7,124 nucleotides of DNA from Acidobacteriota bacterium (GCA_005778315.1 SXOW01000135.1:1-7124), one strand, 5' to 3'. Shown: positions 1-6,953, counted from the stretch's first letter. Notes: a model not told the origin generated them from the sequence alone. Numbers and translations are program-made.

Positions 1-405
1 CGGTTGGGCCTGTCGCGCCGTCTTGTGTAGGGCCCGCACCGGGGTGCTCCGCGACACGGTCAGGCCGAAGCGCGTGCGGAACAGCGTGGCGATGCGGCCG
101 AACGACACGCCGAGTTGGACGTGCAACGCGGCGCTCAACGCACGGGAAACGGTCAGACCCAAAACGTGCGTATTGCGATCGAGTGCAAACGGCAGGACGG
201 CGCGTCCCATGCCTAGTGCCAGATCGCGCTCGCGCTGGCGCTTCACTTCCTCCAGGTGGGTCTGCAGCCCCTCTCTGACCGTCAGCCACGCCAGAAACGC
301 CGACACCCCGCGCGCCCATCGACGCCGGGCGCTTCTTTCCGTGGCAGACGCTCCGCTGAAGTCGCAGTCGCTGTCCGGACAACTCGGTAAAAGCCAAATC
401 TTCAC
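1..405 (-). CDS. Probable IS66-like transposase, N-terminal part (runs off the left edge)
   Basis: An open reading frame of 135 codons runs on the minus strand from a GTG at 405 to the window edge with no stop; the in-frame stop upstream is at 469-471. The second half (roughly residues 85-135) has the pattern of the region just before the DDE catalytic core of IS66-type transposases: LGVSFGRIATLF, then RFGLTVSRST, then ALHKTARQAQP. In that family this stretch is followed by the first catalytic Asp in an ADETGW-like motif, which lies outside the window. The N-terminal half holds a CPDSDCD motif and a basic, helix-rich stretch (LEEVKRQRERD) and does not look like the usual IS66 leucine-zipper and zinc-ribbon leader, so the start may be wrong or the 5' end altered. 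The GTG has no good ribosome binding site. The gene points away from the kinase at 456, only about 50 bases off, so one end of the element probably lies in that gap. The family is assigned from motif resemblance only. Confidence 0.55.
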   Translation of the reverse strand, partial: MKIWLLPSCPDSDCDFSGASATERSARRRWARGVSAFLAWLTVREGLQTHLEEVKRQRERDLALGMGRAVLPFALDRNTHVLGLTVSRALSAALHVQLGVSFGRIATLFRTRFGLTVSRSTPVRALHKTARQAQP

Positions 406-455
406 GAAACCCTGACGTTCACGGCCGTCGGTGCGCTGACGATATAGGCACTCGG

Positions 456-2077
456 ATGCTTCCCGGCCTCAACCCGTCCTTCGCGCACCGGGCCTGGTGG
501 TGGGTCTTCGGCCTGTTCATCGCCACGCCGGCACTGGCCCTCGCCCTGTTTGGGCTGCAAGCCATCAGGGCCCGCGAGATCGAACGCGAGCAGGGCCTCC
601 GCGACCAGCAGGCACAGCTCGCCGCGCTGGTGGACTCCGCCCTGGCGAGCGCCTTCGATCGGGCGGCCGCCGACGCGCTCGTGGCGGCGGACGAGGACGA
701 GCACGTCACATTCGAGATCGACGACCACGGCGTCATCTCGTTTCCACACGACCGCGTGTTCTTCGGTCCATTCGGAGCGGCACCGGCGCCGCTCGCCGGC
801 CGACGCCCGTGTCCGCTGAGTTCGTCATGCTCGTCGACGAAGCGCAGGCGGCCGACGCGGAACTCCGTCGATGGCTGGCCAGTGCCGACGCGTCGAGCGC
901 GCCGACGGCCGAGGACGCGCGCCTCGCACAACTGGGGTCGCTCGAGCCGCTCGTGCGGAGGTCGTTCGGTGACGGCCGCACCCCGCCATCGCGAGCCGAC
1001 TTCATCACCGGAACCGAGGGCGACACGCTGCTGGTGTGGTCGCCGCCGAACGAGACCGCCCGCTCATGGATCGGCACCGCTCTCGTCGGGGGGCGATTGA
1101 ACGCCTTCTTCGCGAAGACGATCGATCCCCTCTTCGCCGGACACGCGTTCCGGACGCTGCTGCGGAATCGACACGGTGTGGCCGTCCGGGGCGGCCTGGA
1201 GGGTGGGACGGAGTGGCAATCCGTAAGTCTCGAGTCGGTGAGCGAGTGGCAACTGGCATTCACGGGCGCATCGCTGCCAGCCAGCGGACGCCTGTTGAGC
1301 TACGCCACGGTCGTCCTTCCCATCGTCGTGCTCGCCGCAGGTCTCGTCATGACGGCGTGGGTCGTGCGGCGTGAGATCGCGCTGGCGCGGCTCCAGTCGA
1401 CCTTCGTCGCCGGCGTGACGCACGAGTTCAAGAGCCCGCTCACGAGCATCCGCCTGCTCAGGGAGCGCCTGGCGAGCGGCCGCCTGGCACCAGAAGATTC
1501 GCCGCCTCGGTACTACGCCGCCATCGGCGCAGAGACCGACCGCCTGGAGCGCCTCGTCAACCGCCTGCTCGAGTCGCAGAAGGTGCAGAGCGGACAGAAG
1601 GAGTACGCCTTCCGCCAGGGTTCCCTGGCGGCACTGGTCCGGTCGGCCGTTGACCGCGTGCGACCGCAAGCGGAGGCCAAGAGGATTCAGGTCGACATAC
1701 GCGTGGGCGACGGCATTCCCGATCTGGCGCTCGACCGCGAATCGATGACTGATGCCATCGGCAACCTGCTCGACAACGCCATCAAATACTCGCCCGCTGA
1801 AACGACCGTCTCCGTGGCGATTGACTGCTCCGGGCACGTCGTGCGGCTCGACGTGTGCGATGAAGGCATCGGCATCGAGCCGTCCGACGTCAACCGCATC
1901 TTCGATCCGTTCTATCGCAGCCGGCGCGGCGACCGCGAGAATGTGCACGGCACCGGCCTAGGCCTCTCGCTCGTCAAGGCTGCCGCGGAAGCACACGGCG
2001 GATCCGTCGAGGTCGAGAGCAACGGCACGTGCGGCAGTCGATTCAGCCTGCGGCTTCCCGTCCAGGACGGCGTCTAG
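456..2077 (+). CDS. Membrane sensor histidine kinase, interrupted by one frame change near 801-812
   Basis: This is the sensor of a two-component system: it autophosphorylates on His and passes the phosphate to the regulator encoded next. The N-terminal part is read from ATG 456 in one frame and has a membrane segment at residues 14-37 (WWWVFGLFIATPALALAL), then an extracytoplasmic domain of about 240 residues. Around 801-812 coding moves by -1 into the frame that ends at TAG 2075-2077. Numbering as if one base were restored (about 540 aa): second membrane segment about 280-305, HisKA H-box THEFKSPL with His323 (codon 1421), N-box NLLDNA with Asn441, G1 box DEGIGI from Asp469, F-box IFDPFYRS, and G2 box GTGLGLSL from Gly499. 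All catalytic boxes are intact. The sensor domain belongs to no family I recognise, so its signal is unknown. Start 456 is chosen because it gives an N-terminal membrane anchor; a later start at 497 in the second frame would lose it. As written the gene is broken; adding a C to the CCC at 806-808 gives a continuous LAGRRPVSAEFV. Confidence 0.88.
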
Positions 2078-2081
2078 CCCC

Positions 2082-2774
2082 ATGCCTCGCATCCTCGTTG
2101 CAGACGACGAGCCGGCGATCGTGATGGCGGTGCAGGGCGAGCTCGCGTTCGAAGGCTACGAGGTGCACGTGGCCGCTAGCGGACCTGAGGCGGTGGCAGT
2201 GGCGCGCTCGTCCAGGCCGGATGTCCTGCTCCTCGACCTGATGCTGCCGGGCATGAACGGGTTCGAGGTGTGCCGTACGCTCAGGCCAGAGCGGTCCGAC
2301 CTCTGGATCATCATGCTGACGGTCAGAGGACAGGAAGCCGACCGCGTCACGGGATTCGAAGCTGGCGCGGACGACTACGTCACGAAACCCTTCTCGCTGC
2401 GCGAGCTGGTCGGCCGCATCAAGGTCGGGCTGCGGCGGGCGAACGGCCGCGCGCCGGAGCGCCGCCAGACCTTCGGCGCGATCGAGGTCGACGTGCCTGC
2501 CCACCGTGTGTCGAGGGCTGGCGAAAGCGTTGAGCTGACGCCCAAGGAGTTCGAGATTCTGGCGCTGCTCGTCCGTCGGGCCGGAGAGGTCATCACGCGC
2601 GACGAGTTTCTGGACGCCGTGTGGGGCAAGGACGTGCACGTCACCCATCGCACGGTCGACACCCACATGTCGTCGCTCCGGCGCAAGCTCGAAGACGACC
2701 CAGATCGGCCTGCGCACATCATCGGCGTGCGGGGTGTGGGGTACCGGTTCGAAGGAACCTCCTCCAAACCTTGA
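2082..2774 (+). CDS. OmpR/PhoB-family response regulator
   Basis: A DNA-binding transcription regulator of 230 aa, the usual length for the OmpR/PhoB group. The receiver domain (about residues 3-115) has the acidic pocket Asp8/Asp9, the phosphoacceptor Asp52 in LLLDLMLPGMNG, Thr80 (IIMLT) and Lys102 (YVTKPF), so it should be fully phosphorylatable. The C-terminal winged-helix domain (about 128-226) shows LTPKEFEILALL, then the recognition-helix region THRTVDTHMSSLRRKL, and closes with the family hallmark RGVGYRF. It starts 4 bases after the stop of the histidine kinase, so the two are almost certainly one transcriptional unit and cognate partners. An AGGA lies about 14 bases before the ATG, rather far, so translational coupling from the kinase is likely. 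Target genes are unknown; the propeller gene 80 bases downstream on the same strand is a candidate by position only. Confidence 0.95.
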   Translation: MPRILVADDEPAIVMAVQGELAFEGYEVHVAASGPEAVAVARSSRPDVLLLDLMLPGMNGFEVCRTLRPERSDLWIIMLTVRGQEADRVTGFEAGADDYVTKPFSLRELVGRIKVGLRRANGRAPERRQTFGAIEVDVPAHRVSRAGESVELTPKEFEILALLVRRAGEVITRDEFLDAVWGKDVHVTHRTVDTHMSSLRRKLEDDPDRPAHIIGVRGVGYRFEGTSSKP

Positions 2775-2841
2775 CGTGGCCTTCATGCTCTTCACGAAGC
2801 GACTCGTCAGAACGGCCTCCGGGTCGCACGTGCCGCGGCCC

Positions 2842-2851
2842 GAGAGAGAGG
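2842..2851 (+). promoter_or_regulatory. Ribosome binding site of the PD40 propeller gene
   Basis: The purine run GAGAGAGAGG ends 5 bases before ATG 2857. It supports that ATG over the upstream in-frame ATG at 2734, which lies inside the response regulator gene and would place about 40 unrelated residues before the signal peptide. Confidence 0.7.
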
Positions 2852-2856
2852 CGAAC

Positions 2857-5024
2857 ATGACACTCGATGCGACACGGCGGTGGGTAGCGGTCACGACGCT
2901 TGCGGTGGTCTCCGCGATGTCGTTGATCGTCGGCGCGCAGCAAGGCCCCCAGGGTCCTGGGGCCCTGTTCGAGCGCGCGCGCCTGTTGGAAGAGAACAGC
3001 ACGACACTGAACGAGGCGATCGTGATCTACAAGCAGGTCGCCGCGCAGGCCGGACCCAACCGCGCGCTGGCGGCACAGGCGCTGCTGCGAGTCGCGGAGT
3101 GCTATCAGAAGCTCGGCGACGTCCAGGCGCGCGGCCTGTACGAACAGCTCGTGCGCGACTACGGGGACCAGACGGACGTGGTCACGCTGGCGCGCGCGCG
3201 TCTGGGCGGTGTGACCCGTTCGGACGGGCCGCGCGCCGTAACGCTGCGAACGGTGTGGAGCAACGACACACCGGAGGTTGCCGGCGCCCGCTGGGACACC
3301 GAGTACGCGATATCCGCGGATGGCCGGTACATGACCTACGTCGACAACTTCAATACCGCGCTCGTCCTGCGCGAGCTGACGAGTGGCACCGACCGGCGGC
3401 TGACGACCGGGGGGTACCCTGGCCCTGGACCCCACTTCGGAACCTACGCGTCCGCGATCTCGAAGGACAGCGCACAGGTGGCCTACAACTGGTGCCCGCA
3501 AAGCCAGACACAGACGAAGTCCGAGTCGCGAGCCTGCAGGGGACTGGCGTGCCCGTGTCCCGCACTGTATTCGGCGACGACGAAGTGAGTTACATCGCCC
3601 CAATGGACTGGTCACCGGATGGAACGTGGATTGCGGTGAGCCTGCGGCGCCCGGACTTTACCGCGCAAATCGGGTTGATCGCGGTGTCCAACGGCGCGTT
3701 GCGCGTGCTGAAATCTGTCGATTGGCGAGGCCCGACCAGGATGTTCTTCTCGCCGGACAGCCGAGACGTCGCCTTCGACCTGCCGGTTAGCGAGAACAGC
3801 TCAGAGCGGGACGTCTTCGTCCTGGCCGTGGATGAGAGCCGTGAGGTGCCGGCCGTTTCGCATCCGAGCAATGACCTGGTCATGGGTTGGACGCCGGACG
3901 GGCGGCACCTGCTGTTCGCCAGCGATCGAAGCAGCGCCATGGGCCTGTGGGCGCAGGGCTTTGTGGAGCGGACGCCGCAGGGGGCGCCCAACCTGGTCAA
4001 GCCGGACATCGGAAACGTGTCGCCGTTGGGCATCACCCGATCCGGCGCGTTGTACCTCAGGGTCAGGGCAAGCCCCTCGGACATCGAGGTGGAGTCGATC
4101 GATCTCACGACCGGCAAGCAGACCGCTCCGCCGGTGAGGCCGATCCAGCGTTTCACGGGATCCAACATGCAGCCCACGTGGTCGCCCGATGGGACATCTC
4201 TCGGATATGTCTCTGTCCGGGGCGAGGAGTTCGTCGTGGCTATTCGTTCGACAGAGACAGGGAACGTGAGAGAACTGCACCCCCGACCGAGGGTGGGGAA
4301 CCTTGCGGGACTGACCTGGGCGCCCGATGGCGGTTCCTTCGCTGTATTGGGTGCGGATCTCAAAGGCCGCTACGGGGTGTTCCGCATCGACGCGCGCAGC
4401 GGAGACGTCGTGCCGATCATGTTCCCAAATGACGACTTGAGTGGTGAGGGGTTCTTCTGGTCGCCCGACGGCGGGCGGATGTACTACCACAGCAGGCGTT
4501 GCGCGATTTACGAGCGTGACCTGACGTCCGGCAACGAACGCATCCTCGTGTCGGGCAAGACAAGAGCGAACGACACCGTGGTCGTGCCTGACGGCTGCAT
4601 GGGCCATATCAGCTTATCGCCTGACGGCCAATGGATCGCGTCCTATCGGTCGGAGGCGTCAGGCCAGTCGGCCGTTGTTGTGCTCATCCCCGTCGACGGC
4701 GGCGAACCGCGCGACCTGCTTCGCGTGAACCAGCCGGAGTGGGTGAACGGTACATCGAGGCCATGGACGCCGGATGGCCGAGGCATTCTCGTACAGAAGA
4801 TGACGAAACCTGACGGTGCAACGAGCGAGTTATGGCTGGTGCCGATCGACGGCGCAGCGCCGAGAAAACTCGACTTCGATGCCAACCGTGTGATGCCGTA
4901 CGCGGGGGGGAGGATCAAGCTGCACCCTGATGGCCACCAGTTGGTCTTCGTTTCCGGGAACAAATTGAGCATGGAGGTGTGGGCGCTCGAGAACTTCCTG
5001 CCCGCCGCACCGGCTCGCCGCTGA
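2857..5024 (+). CDS. Secreted TPR and WD40-like (PD40/TolB-type) beta-propeller protein, interrupted by one frame change near 3493-3500
   Basis: Likely an exported protein of about 722 aa once the frame is repaired. Residues 1-27 form a signal peptide: RR, a hydrophobic stretch (VAVTTLAVVSAMSLIVGA) and a cleavage-like VGA/QQ. Residues about 37-116 are helical with a TPR look (ALLRVAECYQKLGD, YEQLVRDYGD). The rest is a propeller with repeated W/F-S/T-P-D-G blades: WSPDGTWIAV (3609), FFSPDSRDVAF (3744), GWTPDGRHLLF (3885), TWSPDGTSLGY (4179), WAPDGGSFAV (4317), FWSPDGGRMYY (4455), LSPDGQWIA (4614), WTPDGRGILV (4764), HPDGHQLVF (4923). Such proteins are abundant in Acidobacteria and are often named TolB-like; their ligands are mostly unknown, and no catalytic domain is visible. 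The N-terminal 214 residues lie in one frame, which reaches a stop at 3586-3588; the remainder lies in the -1 frame. Adding a C to CCC 3495-3497 gives a continuous YNWCPAKPDTDEVRV. It begins 82 bases after the response regulator, so co-transcription is possible. Confidence 0.85.
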
Positions 5025-5093
5025 CCGTGCGCATACGCCCACTGTTGCGGGACATCCGGGAACTCGGCCCTCCCTGGGCCCTTGGACGTGACC

Positions 5094-5129
5094 GCGGCCG
5101 CCTCCTCGAGTACCGAGTGAGGCGGCCGC
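5094..5129. terminator. Strong GC hairpin between converging genes, possible bidirectional terminator
   Basis: A perfect 11-bp inverted repeat (GCGGCCGCCTC at 5094-5104, GAGGCGGCCGC at 5119-5129) encloses a smaller CTCG/CGAG stem (5105-5108 with 5114-5117) with loop AGTAC and one bulged T. It lies 70 bases after the propeller gene stop and 39 bases beyond the stop of the minus-strand TonB receptor remnant, which is where a shared terminator would sit. No U-run follows on either strand, so it is not a textbook intrinsic terminator; it may instead act as an mRNA 3'-end stabiliser. Confidence 0.55.
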
Positions 5130-5167
5130 TTGCCATCGTGACGACGCCGGATGGCGAACGCGACGGC

Positions 5168-5475
5168 TCAGAAGTCGAACTGCACGTTGACCCGCACTAA
5201 CCGCGGCAGTAGTGCGGCTGTGGGCTGCATCCAGCGCGCCCCGTTGGTTGCCGGGTCGTACACCGTCTCGTACGCCGTGGGCGTATTGACGTTGAACAGG
5301 TCCAGGCCCACGTTCGTTCTCGTCGTGCCGAACCGCAAGATCTTGGCGAAGCGCATGTCCACAAAGTTGATGCGGTCGCCGTACACCGAGCCTGGCGTCA
5401 GGATATTCACGTCCTGAGTGGACAGCCCGGGCCTGAGCGGCCGACCCGTGGCGGCGAAGTCGAGGGTCAACTGGT
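5168..5475 (-). pseudogene. TonB-dependent receptor (Oar-like), C-terminal remnant
   Basis: About 100 residues are left of an outer-membrane beta-barrel that normally approaches or exceeds 1000. Visible marks are the last barrel strands: GSVYGDRINFVDMRFAKI, then LRFGTTRTNVGLDLFNV, a short extracellular-loop stretch with NGARWMQP, and the final strand ending VRVNVQFDF with the terminal Phe needed for BAM-dependent assembly. This order and wording match the ends of acidobacterial Oar-like/carboxypeptidase-regulatory TonB receptors, which import large substrates through the outer membrane. The frame meets a TGA (5476-5478 on the plus-strand numbering) immediately upstream, no start or ribosome binding site is present, and the recombinase fragment begins there. 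The rest of the gene is absent to the right, where tRNA-Leu and an unrelated methyltransferase follow. The remnant is almost certainly non-functional. Confidence 0.8.
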
Positions 5476-5484
5476 CTCAACTGG
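5467..5484. repeat. 8-bp direct repeat at the receptor/recombinase junction
   Basis: TCAACTGG occurs at 5467-5474 and again at 5477-5484, separated by TC. It lies exactly where homology to the TonB receptor stops and homology to the tyrosine recombinase begins, so it may be a footprint of the joining event (short duplication or microhomology). Chance occurrence cannot be excluded for a repeat this short. Confidence 0.45.
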
Positions 5485-5823
5485 GCCATCGACCGGGGCT
5501 TGATGGACAAGACCCCGTTTCTCGGTCGGAGCCGCGGGATCCGCATGCTCCGGGAGAACAATCACCGGCATCGCCGACTACAGAGCGATGAAGAGGCAAG
5601 GCTGCGCGGGGCCGCCGCAGGAGATCCCTTGATGCGGGCGAGGATCATCGTTGCTCTCGACACGGGGATGCGGCGCGGCGAGATGTTGCTCCTGCGGAAC
5701 AACCATGTGCTCTGGCAGGAGCGACTCATTCGGGTGCTCGCCCCGAACGCCAAGAACAGGAAGGAGCGGAGGATCCCGATCTCAACACAGCGTCTGAGCC
5801 CTGCGGTGCCCGTAACCCGTTGA
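5479..5823 (+). pseudogene. Tyrosine recombinase (phage-type integrase), internal fragment
   Basis: A fragment of about 110 codons from the middle of a site-specific recombinase. Reading from 5479 gives NWAIDRGLMDKTPF, the end of the core-binding domain, then the start of the catalytic domain with LDTGMRRGEML (the conserved catalytic Arg of box I, codon 5671) and the beta-strand LIRVLAPNAKNRKERRIPI carrying the usual Lys (codon 5752). After TQRL (about 5796) the similarity stops and eight unrelated residues lead to TGA at 5821-5823. The N-terminal SAM-like part, the H-x-x-R box and the nucleophilic Tyr are all missing, so it cannot be active. The open frame has TTG 5500 and ATG 5503 as possible starts, but no ribosome binding site is convincing. 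It ends 6 bases from the encoded CCA end of tRNA-Leu, the classic place for an integrase gene of an island that uses a tRNA 3' end as attachment site. Confidence 0.8.
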
Positions 5824-5829
5824 AACGAA

Positions 5830-5917
5830 TGGTGCCGGAGGTGGGGGTCGAACCCACACGGAGCCAAGCTCCACGGGATTTTGAGTCCCGCGCGTCTGCC
5901 AGTTTCACCACTCCGGC
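5830..5917 (-). tRNA. tRNA-Leu (anticodon CAA), CCA encoded
   Basis: On the minus strand a complete class II tRNA folds: acceptor stem GCCGGAG/CTCCGGC, D-arm region TGGTGAAACTGGCAGACGC, anticodon stem CGGGA/TCCCG with loop CTCAAAA (anticodon CAA, reads UUG), a long variable arm with stem GGAGC/GCTCC typical of Leu, T-arm GTGGG-TTCGACC-CCCAC, discriminator A at 5833 and an encoded CCA at 5830-5832. The gene looks intact. Its 3' end faces the recombinase fragment. I see no clear promoter to its right; it may be transcribed with the methyltransferase gene, which ends 108 bases upstream on the same strand. Confidence 0.96.
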
Positions 5918-6025
5918 ACGGAGGGTGGTCGTGTACGGCCCGGGAGGGCCTCGCCGCCGACGGTGGTCCCCCCTACAGGGCCCTGCACGGGGGCCCGGTG
6001 CGGGATGCTCCGTGACGACGCCGCG

Positions 6026-6601
6026 TCATGGTCTCACGGTTCCGTCCGTGCGCCAAAGATGAATTGTGCGTGTGTTGCCTCGCTGGTCCTCGAAGGCCTG
6101 CGTTTCCGTTGGTTCCCAGTCACCCATCCCGAACGCGTGCGACACGATGCGCGCACCTGGGCGCAATTGTCGGGTCAGGTTGGGCCGGAGTTTCCGGTTT
6201 GACGATGACAGTAGATAGAGGGTGACCACGGTGGCTTCGGACACGTCCGTAGTCAGCGCATCCTCCTGCCGGAAGGTGACCAAGTGGTCCACGCCCCGGC
6301 GCTGCGCCGTCGCCCGGGCCTCGGCGATACGCTCCGGATCGTAGTCGATACCGACGCCCCGGGAACCGTATCGTTGGGCGGCCTCGATGACGATGCGGCC
6401 GTCCCCGCACCCCAAGTCGTAGACCACGTCATCTTCGGTGACGTCAGCCAGCTCGAGCATCCGATGTACCACGTCGAGTGGGGTTGGGACGTAGGGAGCC
6501 AGGTTGGGCGCCGTCTGCCACGCCACCAGCGTGGCTGGAGAAACTGGCGACAGGATGACGGTCGCCAAGGCAGTCGCCGCAAGTGCTGCATGAATGCGCA
6601 T
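6026..6601 (-). CDS. Class I SAM-dependent methyltransferase with N-terminal export signal
   Basis: A 191-aa protein with a Rossmann-fold methyltransferase domain. The SAM-binding motif I is VVYDLGCGDGRIV (Asp62 to Arg69), followed by the acidic end of the second strand in GVGIDYDPERIAEA (about 83-95) and the adenine-contacting EDA (113-115). Further on come VVTLYLL (125-131), LRPGARIVSHAFGMGDW (147-162) and a C-terminal LWR strand. This wording matches a widespread bacterial group of small class I methyltransferases whose substrate is not known. Residues 1 to about 29 form a hydrophobic leader (AALAATALATVILSP) like a signal peptide, followed by a YVPTP motif usual in this group. ATG 6601 is preferred because the leader then begins MRIHAAL; a GTG at 6610, in frame three codons upstream, is the alternative, and neither has a strong ribosome binding site. 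Exported location is inferred and is odd, because SAM is cytoplasmic. Confidence 0.85.
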   Translation of the reverse strand: MRIHAALAATALATVILSPVSPATLVAWQTAPNLAPYVPTPLDVVHRMLELADVTEDDVVYDLGCGDGRIVIEAAQRYGSRGVGIDYDPERIAEARATAQRRGVDHLVTFRQEDALTTDVSEATVVTLYLLSSSNRKLRPNLTRQLRPGARIVSHAFGMGDWEPTETQAFEDQRGNTRTIHLWRTDGTVRP

Positions 6602-6741
6602 GTGGCCCACTCTAACAGGATTTCAGTGGAGGAGAAGCTTGCGATTGGTGGCTCGTGAGCTGACAAATCCGACATTCATTGAGCCAAGTAGGATGACTTC
6701 TTGCCAAAGGCGATGCCCAGTCAAGAACAACGATATTGTCG

Positions 6742-6755
6742 TCCAATCGATTGGA
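6742..6755. repeat. Perfect 14-bp palindrome, possible operator
   Basis: TCCAATCGATTGGA is a perfect 14-bp palindrome with no spacer, lying between two divergently transcribed genes and about 125 bases before the -35 of the CdnL promoter. The symmetry suits a dimeric DNA-binding protein, but no known operator consensus is recognised and there is no second copy in the window. The role is inferred from symmetry and position only. Confidence 0.4.
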
Positions 6756-6878
6756 TACCTGAGGCAACCCGCGCAACCGTCTGAAATGGCAATAATTTAG
6801 CCCGGTGTGCACCCCGCGAACATGCTGCCCAAACCGCGGCTTGATTGAGCTAACTCACTCTTGTAGAGAGGTTTGCAG

Positions 6879-6907
6879 TTGATCGCAAGTGCAAAATCGG
6901 CTATAGT
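6879..6907 (+). promoter_or_regulatory. Sigma70-type promoter of the CdnL/CarD gene
   Basis: TTGATC at 6879-6884 and TATAGT at 6902-6907 are separated by exactly 17 bases, close to the sigma70 consensus TTGACA-17-TATAAT (four of six and five of six matches). Transcription would start near 6914, giving a leader of about 40 bases to the GTG at 6954, or only a few bases to the ATG at 6918. Confidence 0.6.
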
Positions 6908-6953
6908 CACAAGGCTAATGACGCTACGGAACTCGGATCCAACTGGGGGCAGT

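Larger units (their letters stand above)
6602..6953. other. Intergenic region between divergent methyltransferase and CdnL genes
   Basis: About 350 bases without a convincing gene; short open frames here on both strands lack coding character. The stretch is visibly richer in A and T than the genes on the left. It holds the 14-bp palindrome and the plus-strand promoter listed separately. I found no clear -35/-10 pair for the minus-strand methyltransferase, although its promoter should lie here, and no recognisable small RNA or riboswitch. Confidence 0.6.

Noticed and set aside
23..415. Plus-strand open frame of 130 codons
   Set aside because: It is rich in Arg, Ser and Pro as expected for an antisense shadow in high-GC DNA, and the minus strand holds the transposase-like frame.
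418..448. Possible promoter (TTCACG, GATATA) before the kinase
   Set aside because: The -10 match is poor and it would lie within about 10 bases of the start codon; not supportable.
1064..1948. Long minus-strand open frame inside the kinase gene
   Set aside because: It overlaps the intact HisKA/HATPase coding sequence and its translation shows no domain; typical shadow frame at high GC.
2947..2962. CCCCAGG/CCTGGGG inverted repeat early in the propeller gene
   Set aside because: It has a 2-base loop and is explained by the coded QGPQGPG repeat just after the signal peptide; no evidence of regulation.
2043..3615. Two long minus-strand open frames across the response regulator and propeller gene
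   Set aside because: They are antisense to well-supported domains, have no recognisable motif and no ribosome binding site.
4830..5561. Minus-strand open frame of 243 codons overlapping the TonB receptor remnant
   Set aside because: It is in a different frame from the recognisable barrel strands and extends antisense into the propeller gene; no domain seen.
5978..5996. GGGCCC...GGGCCC hairpin between methyltransferase and tRNA-Leu
   Set aside because: Only 6 bp of stem in a GC-rich stretch and no T-run on the minus strand; too weak to call a terminator.
5820..6202. Plus-strand open frames across tRNA-Leu and the methyltransferase 3' end
   Set aside because: They run through a complete tRNA gene and antisense to the methyltransferase; shadows.
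6594..6812. Small open frames on both strands in the intergenic region
   Set aside because: They have no family resemblance and no convincing ribosome binding sites, and they overlap each other antisense.
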